The translations under genes and the position numbers were made by a program. Below, piece by piece: positions 14,369 through 22,789 of a stretch of 41,402 bases of DNA (positions are counted from its first letter, which is position 1; each line of letters starts with the position of its first letter). This DNA is from Amycolatopsis kentuckyensis (GTDB lineage: Bacteria; Actinomycetota; Actinomycetes; Mycobacteriales; Pseudonocardiaceae): assembly GCF_002155975.1 (NCBI RefSeq), contig NZ_MUMI01000318.1, positions 1 to 41,402 on the forward strand, written 5' to 3'. The notes under the pieces are model-generated. The model made no database searches. It was not told where the DNA came from and saw only the letters and a list, made by a program, of their open reading frames with translations.

Positions 14369-14821
14369 ATGGTCCAACTTCTTGACAAGCCGTCAGCACG
14401 GCGCCGCGGCAGGACGGCCGGGGTTGTCGTGGCCGCGGTGGCGGCCTCGGCCGCCACGCTCTTCGCCGCAGCCCCGACGGCCACCGCCGCCCCGGCCGGC
14501 CAGGTGGCGACCAGCACCAGCACCGCTGCCCACCGCGCCGCCGAAGAGGCCTGGGGCGAGTTCGATCACACGACCTATTTCTACGCGCGTTCCGCTCTGG
14601 TCGAAGGCTTCCTGTACACCGACACGTGCGTGCGCATCTACGCCTCCACGTACGCGGGCCCCAGCCGTCGGCTCGACTACAAGAGCACCAGCCTGAAATG
14701 CGTGAACAGCAAGGTCAAGATCGAACTCGAAGCGGACATCCCCGGCGGGGCCGACCGGATCCTGTTCGAGGTGCGAGACGCCGCCGGGAACCTCATCGCG
14801 TCGTGGTGGGAGTACCGCTGA
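14369..14821 (+). CDS. Secreted small protein (150 aa) with two cysteines
   Basis: The signal peptide has the leader MVQLLDKPSARRRGRT, a hydrophobic core at about 17-37 and cleavage near TATAAPA (residue 40-41). The mature 110 residues are polar and beta-rich. They begin AAHRAAEEAWGEFDHTTYFY and continue with DTCVRIYAS and LKCVNSKV, where the two Cys could form a disulfide. The end is ADRILFEVRDAAGNLIASWW. No ribosome-binding site is obvious before the ATG. The leader is a paralogue of that at 13915. Function is unknown; the location beside STAND genes and a TPR remnant suggests accessory DNA. Confidence 0.75.
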   Translation: MVQLLDKPSARRRGRTAGVVVAAVAASAATLFAAAPTATAAPAGQVATSTSTAAHRAAEEAWGEFDHTTYFYARSALVEGFLYTDTCVRIYASTYAGPSRRLDYKSTSLKCVNSKVKIELEADIPGGADRILFEVRDAAGNLIASWWEYR

Positions 14822-15025
14822 GCTGAGCACTGGTCGTGCGGGGGACACACTGCCAGTCGTGTTCACCGCACGACCACCAGCGTGACGAACACGCGCATCC
14901 AACGCGCTCCATCAACCGGAGCTGGGCCGACGCCCGACCGGCGTGGTCCTGGTGTGTCGACACCGTCCGCTCTGCGCCGCCCGTGAGCAGCGTGGGTTCG
15001 GGCTGCGTGCGGTATTCCACCGCAT

Positions 15026-15275
15026 CCGAACACGCTGGTCTGCGGAACATCCTGGCGAGCGCCTACAAGCCGGCGGGTGATCCGGGGCGGGCGATCCCGC
15101 TGTGCGAGGCCACTCTCGCCGGCAGCGAGCGGATGCTGGGACCCGACCACCCGCAATTACGGCCGTCCGATCGAACCTCGATGGGCCGCGAGCGACCTGA
15201 AGCCGCCACTGCGCGGTGGTTACGGAACCAGCCGACGGTAGCGGCGAACGTCCGGTCATCGGCATGTCAGGACGT
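15026..15275 (+). pseudogene. Degraded second copy of the TPR gene 3' end
   Basis: This is the diverged copy of 8231-8482. The coding part still reads LASAYKPAGDPGRAIPLCEA and SERMLGPDHP, but a single-base loss near 15038 shifts the frame and there is no upstream ATPase domain. The homology continues beyond the former stop (GACCTGAAGCCGCCACTGCG and onward). Left of 15026 it stops abruptly, so a recombination or deletion breakpoint is likely there. Confidence 0.75.
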
Positions 15276-15530
15276 CGCAACGCTCGATCAGCGGCACGAG
15301 AGTGCGGGCCTTGCGGCAACGTGTCGGCGGGGTTGTAAGCCGGTGAATGGATCGAGGACTATCTCGAGCAGGTTCGCGTCGATCCGCGCCTGATCTCAAA
15401 GCGCGCGGGCCAAGACGTCGAGGCTGCCGCAGCCGGCGTGCCGGTTCCCGAGGCCGTCCGCGACCGCCGGTCGGACGCCGGGCGTGGTGGCGATTGTCGG
15501 CACCGAACCCGGAGCCCTGACCGAGCACAC
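15276..15530 (+). other. Gene-free stretch with an open fragment
   Basis: Together with 14822-15025 this completes a gap of about 700 bases around the TPR remnant. The only protein-like piece starts after a TAA and reads EWIEDYLEQVRVDPRLI, then AAAAGVPVPEAVRD. It has no start codon or ribosome-binding site and no recognised family. I see no RNA gene or clear terminator. Confidence 0.3.
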
Positions 15531-16604
15531 TCAGGGGCGCCCGCCGAAAACCTCCGCGACGAGCCTCTGCTGGGCGTCCCGGAACGCGGTTGCGATCGAC
15601 ATTGCTGCGTCGTCGACGCAGTTCAGTGCCGCGGTCAGCGTCCTGCGGCCGTCCGGCGTGCTGTACATCAGGGCCGCGTGGCCGACAGTGGCGCCGTTGT
15701 GGGAGATGAGCGGGCCGCCCTCCGTGGTCAGCACGAACACGCCGAGGCCGTAGTCCATGCCGGGGATGCCGGTCGGGTACGGATTGCGCATCTCGGCCAG
15801 CAACTCGGCCGGCAGGAGGTCCCCGCGGTTGAGCGCCGCGATGAACGTGCCGAGGTCGCGGGTGGTCGAGATCAGATCTCCGCCGGCGGAGATCCAGGAC
15901 GGGTTGTGCCTGCTGACGTCGATCTTGTCCGGCCCGTAGTACGCGTGGGCGTACGGCTCGGGGAGCTCCGGCGAGAGGTCCGGCACGACCGTGCCCGACA
16001 AGCCGAGCGGTGCCAGGATCCGCCGTCGGAGTTCCTCGGCGAACGAGTGGCCGGTGACCTGCTCGATCAGCAGCCGGGCCAGGACGTAGTTGGTGTTGGA
16101 GTAGCTCCACGCCGTTCCCGGCTCGAACCGCGCCGGCCGGGCCAGCGCCAGGCGGACCAGCTCCTCGGGCGGGTAGCTGCGGAAGCGGTTGGCCACCCAC
16201 TCCTCGCCGGTGTCGCCGTAGGGGATGGGGATGCCCGGCACGACCGTGCCGTCCGCGAGGACCTCGCCGCTGAAGTTGAAGATCCCGCTGGTGTGCTGCA
16301 GCAGCATCCGCACGGTGACCCGCGGGTCCGGCCCGAGCCCGGCCACCGGGTCGTCCAGCCGGATCTTGCCTTCCGCCACGAGCTGCAGCACCAGCGTGGC
16401 GACGAACGTCTTGGTGTTGCTGCCGATCCGGACGTGCCCGTCGACGGGCGGCTTCGTGACGCCGCCCAGTTCGGCCGTCCCGGCGCTGCCGGCCCACTCG
16501 CCTCGCTCGTCGTGCACGCGCAGGGAAACCCCGAGGAAGCCGGAACCGGCGATCTCCTCGATCGCCTTCTGCAGTTCAGGACGGTCCTGATCGGTGACGG
16601 ACAT
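15531..16604 (-). CDS. Serine hydrolase, beta-lactamase class C/DD-peptidase family
   Basis: The 357-residue protein has the three motifs of the penicillin-binding-like serine hydrolases: SNTK (Ser62, Lys65), the YSN triad (Tyr168-Asn170) and HNG (302-304) in the KTG position. It resembles R61-type D-Ala-D-Ala carboxypeptidases, EstB-type esterases and class C beta-lactamases. No signal peptide is present (MSVTDQDRPELQKAIEE), so a cytosolic esterase-like role is as likely as cell-wall work. GAGGAGTGAG precedes the ATG. It is divergent from the MerR gene, and a palindrome in its promoter spacer suggests MerR control. Resistance to beta-lactams should not be assumed. Confidence 0.92.
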   Translation of the reverse strand: MSVTDQDRPELQKAIEEIAGSGFLGVSLRVHDERGEWAGSAGTAELGGVTKPPVDGHVRIGSNTKTFVATLVLQLVAEGKIRLDDPVAGLGPDPRVTVRMLLQHTSGIFNFSGEVLADGTVVPGIPIPYGDTGEEWVANRFRSYPPEELVRLALARPARFEPGTAWSYSNTNYVLARLLIEQVTGHSFAEELRRRILAPLGLSGTVVPDLSPELPEPYAHAYYGPDKIDVSRHNPSWISAGGDLISTTRDLGTFIAALNRGDLLPAELLAEMRNPYPTGIPGMDYGLGVFVLTTEGGPLISHNGATVGHAALMYSTPDGRRTLTAALNCVDDAAMSIATAFRDAQQRLVAEVFGGRP

Positions 16605-16649
16605 GGTTGCTCACTCCTCGCATCGGTGTTTGCCGCTGCACCGAGCTTC

Positions 16650-16674
16650 GACCCTGACCTCGGGTCAACCTCAA
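16650..16674 (-). promoter_or_regulatory. Probable MerR operator and hydrolase promoter
   Basis: GACCC-TGACCTC-GGGTC (16650-16666) is a 5-7-5 inverted repeat. Read on the minus strand, TTGAGG (16674-16669) is followed by a 19-base spacer holding the repeat and then GAAGCT, the long-spacer design of MerR-activated promoters. The -10 match is poor. Confidence 0.45.
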
Positions 16675-16710
16675 CCATGATCCGGCTCACAGGTACGGCA
16701 AGCTGAACGG

Positions 16711-17487
16711 ATGCGGAACGGAGTCACGATCGGGCAGGCGGCGGCCTTCGCCGGCGTCACCGTGAAAACAGTGCGGCACTACCACAAGCTCGGCCTGGCC
16801 GCGGAGCCCGGACGCGACAGCTCCGGCTACCGGCGGTACGGCTCCGCCGACCTGCTGCGGCTGGTGCAAGTCCGGACACTGGCCGCCGCCGGGGTGCCGC
16901 TGGCCGAGATCGGGCCCCTGCTCGACGTCGACGCCGCGGGGTTCGCCGCCGCGGTCGCCGATGTCGGGCGGCGGCTCACCGAACGGATCGAGGACCTGGT
17001 CGCGCGGCGGGACACGCTGCACCGGCTCGCCGACGGCGACCGGGCGCTGCTGCCCGACCGCGCGGTCGCGCTGCTGGAGAAAATGCCCGGCCTCGGCTTC
17101 ACCGCGGACGAAGTGGCAGCCACCAGGGAAGGCTGGGTGCTGGCCAGGGCCCTGGTCCCGAGCCAGTTCGACGACTACCTCACGCACTTCGAGCAGGCCC
17201 TCGACGATCCCGGCCTCCTCCGCCTGGCCCGACGCGCCGCCGAGGCCGAGGCCTGGGAACCGGACGACCCCCGCGTCGCCCAGCTGGCCGCCGAAGCCGC
17301 GAGCCACTACCTCGCCCGTCCCGCCCTGCTCGAGACGGTGACGGGCCTGCACGCCGGCACCGACGCCGCGACCCGGTACACGCTGATCGCCCGCCACGGC
17401 GAAGAACGGACACCGGTCGCGGCGCGGCTGGCGGGGCTCTTCGAAGCCGAACTGCGGGCGGCCGGCGTCCGCATCCCGCGACCCTGA
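16711..17487 (+). CDS. MerR family transcriptional regulator
   Basis: The 258-residue protein has the MerR HTH at about 4-70 (TIGQAAAFAGVTVKTVRHYH, GYRRYGSADLLRLVQVRTL), including the HYHKLGL wing and the coiled dimerisation helix (about 75-110). A long C-terminal effector domain of about 140 residues follows, like that of TipAL/TAS-type or drug-responsive MerR proteins. No metal-binding Cys cluster is seen, so an organic ligand is likely. It is divergent from the serine hydrolase gene. Its stop meets the stop of the sugar permease gene convergently, four bases apart. Confidence 0.93.
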   Translation: MRNGVTIGQAAAFAGVTVKTVRHYHKLGLAAEPGRDSSGYRRYGSADLLRLVQVRTLAAAGVPLAEIGPLLDVDAAGFAAAVADVGRRLTERIEDLVARRDTLHRLADGDRALLPDRAVALLEKMPGLGFTADEVAATREGWVLARALVPSQFDDYLTHFEQALDDPGLLRLARRAAEAEAWEPDDPRVAQLAAEAASHYLARPALLETVTGLHAGTDAATRYTLIARHGEERTPVAARLAGLFEAELRAAGVRIPRP

Positions 17488-17491
17488 CCGG

Positions 17492-18301
17492 TCAGCCCTT
17501 CAGGGAACCGGCCAGCAGCGCGGACACGAAACGCCGCTGGAAGATCAGGAAGACCACCAGCGTCGGCGTCAGGATCAGCAGCGAACCGGCGCACAACAGC
17601 GGGATGTCGGTACCCCATTGTCCCTGGAACGCGCCCAGCGCGCCCGCCATCGTGCGGTTCGCCGGGTCGTCCACCAGCACGATCGCGAGCAGGAACTGGT
17701 TCCAGGTCCACAGGAACAGCAGGATCGCCAGCGAGGAGAGCGCGGGCTTCGCCAGCGGGACGTGGATGCGCCAGAACAGCTGCCAGGTGCTGACCCCGTC
17801 CACCCGGGCGCTTTCCGACAGCTCGTGCGGCATGGTCACGAAGTGGGCGCGCATCCAGTACACCGAAAACGGCATGTACAGGCCGATCAGCGGCAGGATG
17901 ATCGCCCACCGGGTGTTGAGCAGGCCCATGTCCCGCACCTGGAAGTACAGCGGCGTGATGATGCCTTCGAACGGCAGCGTCAAGCCGAGGACGAAGAGCA
18001 GGAACACCGCCCGGCCGCCGGGCATGCGCAGGTGCCCGGTCGCGAAGCCGGCCATCGTGGCGATCAGCAGGGACACCGGGACGACGCCGAGCACGATGAG
18101 CACGCTCGACTTCAGGAACTCGCCCAGCCGGGCCACCTCGAACGCCCGCGCGAAGTTGCCCCACTGGGGATCGGCCGGCCAGTCCAAACCGGACGGGTAC
18201 GAGCCGGAGGGGTGCAGCGCGGTGACGAAGAGGCTGACGAACGGCAGCACCGTCGCCGCCATCAGCAGGACGAGCAGGACACGTCCGGTCAAGCCCCTCA
18301 C
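17492..18301 (-). CDS. ABC sugar transporter permease 2 (MalG/UgpE type)
   Basis: The 269-residue inner-membrane permease belongs to the carbohydrate CUT1 family. It begins with GTG at 18301 and overlaps the stop of permease 1 by four bases (GTGA). Six helices are visible, and the cytoplasmic EAA loop reads ELSESARVDGVSTWQLFWRI, which docks to the ATPase. LTLPFEGIITPLYF and FLWTWNQFLLAIVLVDDP are typical of MalG-type subunits. The long open frame continuing upstream to 20470 is a shadow of permease 1 and the binding protein. No ATPase follows; the operon ends against the MerR gene. Confidence 0.95.
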   Translation of the reverse strand: MRGLTGRVLLVLLMAATVLPFVSLFVTALHPSGSYPSGLDWPADPQWGNFARAFEVARLGEFLKSSVLIVLGVVPVSLLIATMAGFATGHLRMPGGRAVFLLFVLGLTLPFEGIITPLYFQVRDMGLLNTRWAIILPLIGLYMPFSVYWMRAHFVTMPHELSESARVDGVSTWQLFWRIHVPLAKPALSSLAILLFLWTWNQFLLAIVLVDDPANRTMAGALGAFQGQWGTDIPLLCAGSLLILTPTLVVFLIFQRRFVSALLAGSLKG

Positions 18302-19248
18302 GGCTTGTCCTCCTTCGAGACGCGCTGGATCGGGAGCACGACCGCGAGCACGACCACCATGAGCACGACGGCGAGCGCGGAGGCCAGCCCCACCTCGCGC
18401 TGCGAGAACGCGAGGTAGTAGATCTCCAGGCCCGGCACCGTGGTGGCGTTGCCGGGACCGCCCTGCGTCGAGACGTACACGATGTCGAAGCTCGCGAGCG
18501 CGGCGATCATCGTCACGGTCACGCAGACGCCGATCTCCTGGCGCAGGCTGGGCACCGTGATCGCGAAGAACTCGCGGACCACCCCGGCCCCGTCGATGCG
18601 TGCCGCCTCGTACAGCGCCGGGTCGATCTTGCTCATGCCGGACAGGAACAGCAGGATGCACAGGCCGAGCAGGACCCAGGCGCCGATCACCCCGACGGCG
18701 GGCAGCGCGGTCGAGGAGTCGCCGAGCCACGCTTTCGACACCGTGCCCAGGCCCAGCGCCGAGAACAGCTGGTTGACGACGCCGGTGGCCGACAGCAGCC
18801 ACGTCCACGCGATGCCGGCGGCGACCAGCGGAATGACCTGCGGCAGGAACAGCACGGTCCGGGCGGCGAGCGCGAGGCGGCTCGTCGCGATGCGGCGGAT
18901 CGTCGCGGCGATCGCCAGGCCGAGCAGCACCGGGATCCCGCTGAAGAACACGATCAGCTCGAACGCGTGGAGGATCGACTCGTACAGTTCCGGATCGGTG
19001 AACACCTTGGCGTAGTTGCCGAAGCCGGCCCACCGGGACGCGCCGATGCCGTTCCAGTCGTAGAACGAGTACTGCACGGTGAGGACGATCGGCCGCAGCA
19101 CGAACACGGCGTAGAAGATCAGGGCCGGTGCCACGAAGAGCCAGCCGGCCCAGCCGGTGCGGCGGGACCGCCGGCGGCGGCGCGCCGGTGGTCCCACCAC
19201 AGTGGACGGTCGCGGCCCGGCCGCGACGAGGTTGCCCGAGCTGGTCAT
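18298..19248 (-). CDS. ABC sugar transporter permease 1 (MalF/UgpA type)
   Basis: A 316-residue permease of the CUT1 sugar importers with an Arg-rich cytoplasmic N-terminus (ARRRRRSRRTG) and six helices. The EAA loop ALYEAARIDGAGVVREFFAI contacts the ATPase. FYDWNGIGASRWAGFGNY and STQGGPGNATTV are characteristic of MalF/UgpA proteins. The ATG lies six bases after the stop of the binding-protein gene, and the end overlaps permease 2, so the three genes form one operon. The substrate is probably an oligosaccharide; the coupled GH32-like enzyme hints at a fructoside. Confidence 0.95.
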   Translation of the reverse strand: MTSSGNLVAAGPRPSTVVGPPARRRRRSRRTGWAGWLFVAPALIFYAVFVLRPIVLTVQYSFYDWNGIGASRWAGFGNYAKVFTDPELYESILHAFELIVFFSGIPVLLGLAIAATIRRIATSRLALAARTVLFLPQVIPLVAAGIAWTWLLSATGVVNQLFSALGLGTVSKAWLGDSSTALPAVGVIGAWVLLGLCILLFLSGMSKIDPALYEAARIDGAGVVREFFAITVPSLRQEIGVCVTVTMIAALASFDIVYVSTQGGPGNATTVPGLEIYYLAFSQREVGLASALAVVLMVVVLAVVLPIQRVSKEDKP

Positions 19249-19254
19249 CGGTGG

Positions 19255-20619
19255 CTAGCTCCCGACCTGGTCGGCGTAGTCGCGCTGCACCGACTTCAGC
19301 AGCCCGTCCGGCGTCTGCTCGCCGGAAACCAGCTTCTGCAGCTGCGGGGTCCAGCTCTTGGCGTAGATGGCGCCGGTCGCGTTGGCGATGAAGTCCATGG
19401 CGGTGCCGTCCTTGTCGACCTGCGCGGCGGCTTCGAGCGTTCCCGCGGTGACCGTGCCCGCCGCCACCGGGGGCAGCGGCGCGTCCGCGGGGCCCATGGG
19501 GTGCGAGCCGCCGGTCTGCACGGCGATTTCCCGCGCCTTCCCGTTGGTGGCCACCCAGTTGAGGAAGAACGCCGCGCAGTCGGCGTGCGGCGCCTTGGCG
19601 CTGATCCCCACCGTCAGCGGCGCGGACATCGCCGCGGGCTTGGCCCCGGCCTGCGCCGGCGGCATCGGGAAGAACCCGATGTTGCCCGCCATCAGCTTGT
19701 CCAGGTTGGCCGATTCCCAGTCCCCGTTGAAGCTGAACAGGCCCTGCCCGGCCGTGAAGCGGCTGACCATCTGCGCGTAGTCGACGGCGTTGACGTCCGG
19801 CGCGAAGTAGCCGGCCTTGATCCACCGCTCGAGGTGCTGGGCGGCCTGGAGGTTGGCCGGAGTGTCGATCGTGGCGCCGGGCTTCTGGTAGATCCAGTCG
19901 TTGACCGGCGCCGGCTGCCCGACCGACGCCATCAGGTCCTGCAGCGGGAACGCCAGTCCGCCGGTGGCGCCGCCGTTGAACTGCTGGATCGGCTGGATAC
20001 CGGCGTTCTTCGCCTTCGCCATGGCCTCGTCGAGCTGCGCGAGCGTGGCCGGCGGGGTGGTCAGCCCGATCCGGGCCGCGAGCTGCTTGTTGTAGAAGAC
20101 GCCGGTCACGCTGAAGTTGAGGCCCATGGCGTAGAGCGAGCCCGCACCCCGCGGCCGCCCGCCCGGGCCCATCCGCAGCTGCGCGAGCTGGCCGGCGGGC
20201 CACTTGTCCCAGCCGAACCACTTCGCGTACCCGTCGAGGTTCTTCAGCAGGCCGTCCTTGACCAGTTCGGACACCTGCGGCAGGCGCATCAGGTCCGGCG
20301 GGTCGTCGGCGAGGACGCGGGGTGCGTTCTGGGTGATCACCGCGAACTGGTCCTCCCGGACGTCCCACGTGACGTTCGGGAACTGCTTCGTGAATTCGCC
20401 GGTGAGCGCCTTGGCCATCGGGAAGCCGGTTTCGAAGTAGCCGCGCATGGTGACCGGCGCGCTGCCGCACGACGGCTCCGCGGTGACGGCCGTGGCCGTG
20501 GTTTCGCCGGGCCCCGCACCGCTGCCCGGTCCCGAACAGGCCGCGGCCAGAGTGCCGGCCAGCGCGAGGACCAGGAGGGTGCCGAGAGGGCGGCCGGGGT
20601 GTGTTCGACGGGACAACAT
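19255..20619 (-). CDS. Sugar-binding lipoprotein of ABC transporter
   Basis: From ATG 20619, with GGAGGAG upstream, the protein has 454 residues. The signal peptide LGTLLVLALAGTLAAAC ends in a lipobox (LAAAC), so the protein is anchored by a lipidated Cys. The rest is an extracellular solute-binding protein family 1 fold: PNVTWDVREDQFAVI, DLMRLPQVSELVKDG, SLYAMGLNFSVTGVFYNK, GLFSFNGDWESANL. It captures a sugar and delivers it to the two permeases downstream. A longer reading to 20688 would cross the LacI operator and is rejected. Control is by the LacI protein via the palindrome at 20670. Confidence 0.94.
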   Translation of the reverse strand: MLSRRTHPGRPLGTLLVLALAGTLAAACSGPGSGAGPGETTATAVTAEPSCGSAPVTMRGYFETGFPMAKALTGEFTKQFPNVTWDVREDQFAVITQNAPRVLADDPPDLMRLPQVSELVKDGLLKNLDGYAKWFGWDKWPAGQLAQLRMGPGGRPRGAGSLYAMGLNFSVTGVFYNKQLAARIGLTTPPATLAQLDEAMAKAKNAGIQPIQQFNGGATGGLAFPLQDLMASVGQPAPVNDWIYQKPGATIDTPANLQAAQHLERWIKAGYFAPDVNAVDYAQMVSRFTAGQGLFSFNGDWESANLDKLMAGNIGFFPMPPAQAGAKPAAMSAPLTVGISAKAPHADCAAFFLNWVATNGKAREIAVQTGGSHPMGPADAPLPPVAAGTVTAGTLEAAAQVDKDGTAMDFIANATGAIYAKSWTPQLQKLVSGEQTPDGLLKSVQRDYADQVGS

Positions 20620-20668
20620 CGTCTCCTCCGTCGCAGGTGGATGCACCGGTCGAGCAGGGGTTTCGACC

Positions 20669-20697
20669 TTGCTAAACCGAGTTAGCATCGGTAGTCT
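20669..20697 (+). promoter_or_regulatory. LacI operator and promoter
   Basis: TGCTAA-ACCGAG-TTAGCA (20670-20687) has perfect 6-bp arms and a CG near its centre, like LacI/GalR sites. It overlaps a promoter for the lacI-GH32 operon: TTGCTA (20669-20674), 17 bases, TAGTCT (20692-20697). It also lies 51 bases before the binding-protein start, so one site can control both directions. Confidence 0.8.
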
Positions 20698-20745
20698 CGG
20701 CGATCGGACGAGCCGGTGTCAAGGCAGGAAAGCGGGGGTGCGACG

Positions 20746-21807
20746 GTGAGCCCACGACGGGTCACGCTGGCCGACGTCGCCAAGGCAGCGGGGGTGTCGC
20801 GGAGCACCGCGTCCCTGGTGCTTTCGGGCCGTGGTGCGGAGTTGCGCATTTCGGAGGAGGTCCAGGAGCGGCTCAAGGCGCTCGCGGCGGAACTGGGCTA
20901 CCGGCCGAACATCGTCTCCGCCGGGCTGCGCACCGGACGCACGCTGACCATCGGGTTCGTCTCCGACACGGTCGCCACCTCCCGGCTGGCCGGCGACATG
21001 ATCAAAGGCGCGATCGAGGCCGCCCGCGACCGGGGCGTCCTGTTGTTCATCGGTGAGTCCGAAGGGGACAGCAAGCTCGAACACGCTCTGCTGCAAGGCA
21101 TGCACGACCGCCAGGTCGACGGGATCATCTACGCCTCGATGTACACCCGGCGCATCACCGTTCCCGAGAACCTGCTGGGGACGTCCGCGGTTCTGCTCAA
21201 CGCCGTGCCGAAAACGCCTTCGCCGCTGCCGGTGGTGGTGCCGGACGAGGTCGAGGCCGGCCGCCAGGCCGCGCGGGTGCTGCTGGACGCCGGGCACCGG
21301 GAAGGCATCCACGTGATCGGCGCCGGGCCGGGCGTCCGGAACGTGCCGCGGGACAGCGTCGCGGCGGTGGAACGGCTCGTCGGCATCCGCGAGGTCTTCG
21401 GCGAGGCGGGTGTCGAGCTCGCGAGCGGCACCCGGACCGCCGACTGGCTGCCCGAATACGGGTTCGACGCGACGCGGGACCTGCTCGGCCGCACGAGCCC
21501 GCGTGCCCTGATCTGCCTCAACGACCGGCTCGCCTTCGGTGCCTACCAGGCGCTGGCCGAGGCCTCGCTCAGCGTCCCCGGCGACGTCTCGGTCGTCTCG
21601 TTCGACGACCACCCGCTCGCTTCCTGGATGCGGCCCAAGCTCACCACCGTCGCCCTGCCGTTCTACGACCTCGGCCGCACCGCGGTCGACGCGCTCTTCG
21701 CCGAGATCAACGGCGAAACCACCGGGGAGAAACCGGTCCACCGCATCCCGATGCCGCTGCGCGCCCGTGCTTCGGTCGCCCCTCCGCGACCGCCGGAGGC
21801 GCCCTGA
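20746..21807 (+). CDS. LacI family transcriptional regulator
   Basis: From GTG 20746 the product has 353 residues; a GTG at 20716 is the alternative. The HTH is VTLADVAKAAGVSRSTASLV, followed by the hinge region ALAAELGYRPNIVSAGLRTG. A periplasmic-binding-protein-like sensor domain then runs to the end (LTIGFVSDTVAT, DGIIYASMYTRR, RALICLNDRLAFGAYQAL, VSVVSFDDHPLASWMRPKLT). It is probably an autoregulated repressor released by the imported sugar, with its site at 20670-20687. The stop TGA overlaps the ATG of the glycosidase gene by one base (TGATG), so the two are coupled. Confidence 0.95.
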   Translation: MSPRRVTLADVAKAAGVSRSTASLVLSGRGAELRISEEVQERLKALAAELGYRPNIVSAGLRTGRTLTIGFVSDTVATSRLAGDMIKGAIEAARDRGVLLFIGESEGDSKLEHALLQGMHDRQVDGIIYASMYTRRITVPENLLGTSAVLLNAVPKTPSPLPVVVPDEVEAGRQAARVLLDAGHREGIHVIGAGPGVRNVPRDSVAAVERLVGIREVFGEAGVELASGTRTADWLPEYGFDATRDLLGRTSPRALICLNDRLAFGAYQALAEASLSVPGDVSVVSFDDHPLASWMRPKLTTVALPFYDLGRTAVDALFAEINGETTGEKPVHRIPMPLRARASVAPPRPPEAP

Positions 21808-22730
21808 TGCTGCGCCTGCCCGACCACTGGGTGTGGGACAGCTGGTACACGACGGACGACGATGGCCGGCACCACGTCTTCTTCCTGCGCGCCTCGCGGG
21901 CGTTGCTCGATCCCGAGCGGCGCCACCGGCGGGCGTCGATCGGGCACGCCGTTTCCCGCGACCTGCGCAGCTGGGAGCTCGTCGCCGACGCGCTGGTCCC
22001 CGCCGACGGGCCGGCCTGGGACGACCTCGCGACCTGGACCGGGTCCGTCGTCCGCGGCGCGGACGGGCGCTGGTACCTGTTCTACACCGGCGTCCGCGAC
22101 GACGGCCGCCACGCGGTGCAGCGGATCGGCCTCGCCGTTTCCGACGACCTCCACACGTGGCACCGGTCCGGGGTGAAGCCGCTGGTCGAGCCCGATCCCA
22201 CCTGGTACGCCCACGGCGACCGCACGGACTGGGCCGGCGAAGCCTGGCGCGACCCGTGGGTCTTCCCCGCGCCGGACGGGACCGGCTGGCACATGCTCCT
22301 CACCGCCCACGCGAAGGACGGTGACCCGCACGATCGCGGCGTGCTCGGCCACGCCTTCTCGGCCGACCTGCTGACCTGGCGGGTCGGGCCGCCGCTCACC
22401 CGGCCCGGCGGCTTCGGGCACCTCGAGGTGCCCCAGGTCGCGGTCGTCGACGGCCAGCCGCTGCTGCTCTTCTGCAGCAACCTCGGCCCCCGGGCCGCGG
22501 CGGACCAGGTGTGGGTGGTGCCCGGGCCCGCGGTGACCGGCCCGTGGGACCTGTCCCTCGCCCGGCCCGTGTCCTGTCCCGGGCTGTACGCGCCCCGCCT
22601 CGTCCGCGACGCCGGGAACCGGTGGCACCTCATCGGGTTCGTGTCCGAGCGCGACGGCGCGTTCGCCGGGGAACTATCCGATCCCGTCCCCGTCCGCTAC
22701 ACCGCCTCCGCAGGGCTCCAAGCGATCTGA
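21807..22730 (+). CDS. GH32-like glycoside hydrolase (beta-fructosidase type)
   Basis: A 307-residue five-bladed beta-propeller enzyme without signal peptide, so cytosolic. GH32/GH43-type landmarks are in order: WVWDSWYT with the candidate nucleophile Asp11, WTGS (77-80), the transition-state stabiliser motif RDP (148-150) and HLEVPQV with candidate acid/base Glu207. The C-terminal beta-sandwich usual in GH32 is absent. This is the compact form, and GH43 or GH68-like activity cannot be excluded. It would cut the sugar brought in by the ABC transporter. The gene is translated with lacI and ends at a hairpin at 22741. Confidence 0.85.
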   Translation: MLRLPDHWVWDSWYTTDDDGRHHVFFLRASRALLDPERRHRRASIGHAVSRDLRSWELVADALVPADGPAWDDLATWTGSVVRGADGRWYLFYTGVRDDGRHAVQRIGLAVSDDLHTWHRSGVKPLVEPDPTWYAHGDRTDWAGEAWRDPWVFPAPDGTGWHMLLTAHAKDGDPHDRGVLGHAFSADLLTWRVGPPLTRPGGFGHLEVPQVAVVDGQPLLLFCSNLGPRAAADQVWVVPGPAVTGPWDLSLARPVSCPGLYAPRLVRDAGNRWHLIGFVSERDGAFAGELSDPVPVRYTASAGLQAI

Positions 22731-22740
22731 CCGGCGGTGA

Positions 22741-22778
22741 TTTTCCGGCGAACCGTCATCGGTTCACCGACCGGAAAA
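22741..22778. terminator. Nested hairpin between convergent genes
   Basis: TTTTCCGG (22741-22748) pairs with CCGGAAAA (22771-22778), and GAACC/GGTTC pair inside. It lies 10 bases after the GH32 stop and 11 before the end of the convergent MauE-like gene. The U-rich or A-rich ends suit a bidirectional terminator. Confidence 0.65.
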
Positions 22779-22789
22779 CCGTCGAAGAA

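Noticed and set aside
15531..16604. Annotating the serine hydrolase as an antibiotic-resistance beta-lactamase
   Set aside because: SxxK, YxN and HxG motifs are shared by esterases and peptidases, and no signal peptide is present.
18302..20470. Extension of the permease 2 frame upstream, giving about 990 codons
   Set aside because: The extra part is Arg-rich and antiparallel in frame to permease 1 and the binding protein. The GTGA overlap at 18298-18301 marks the real start.
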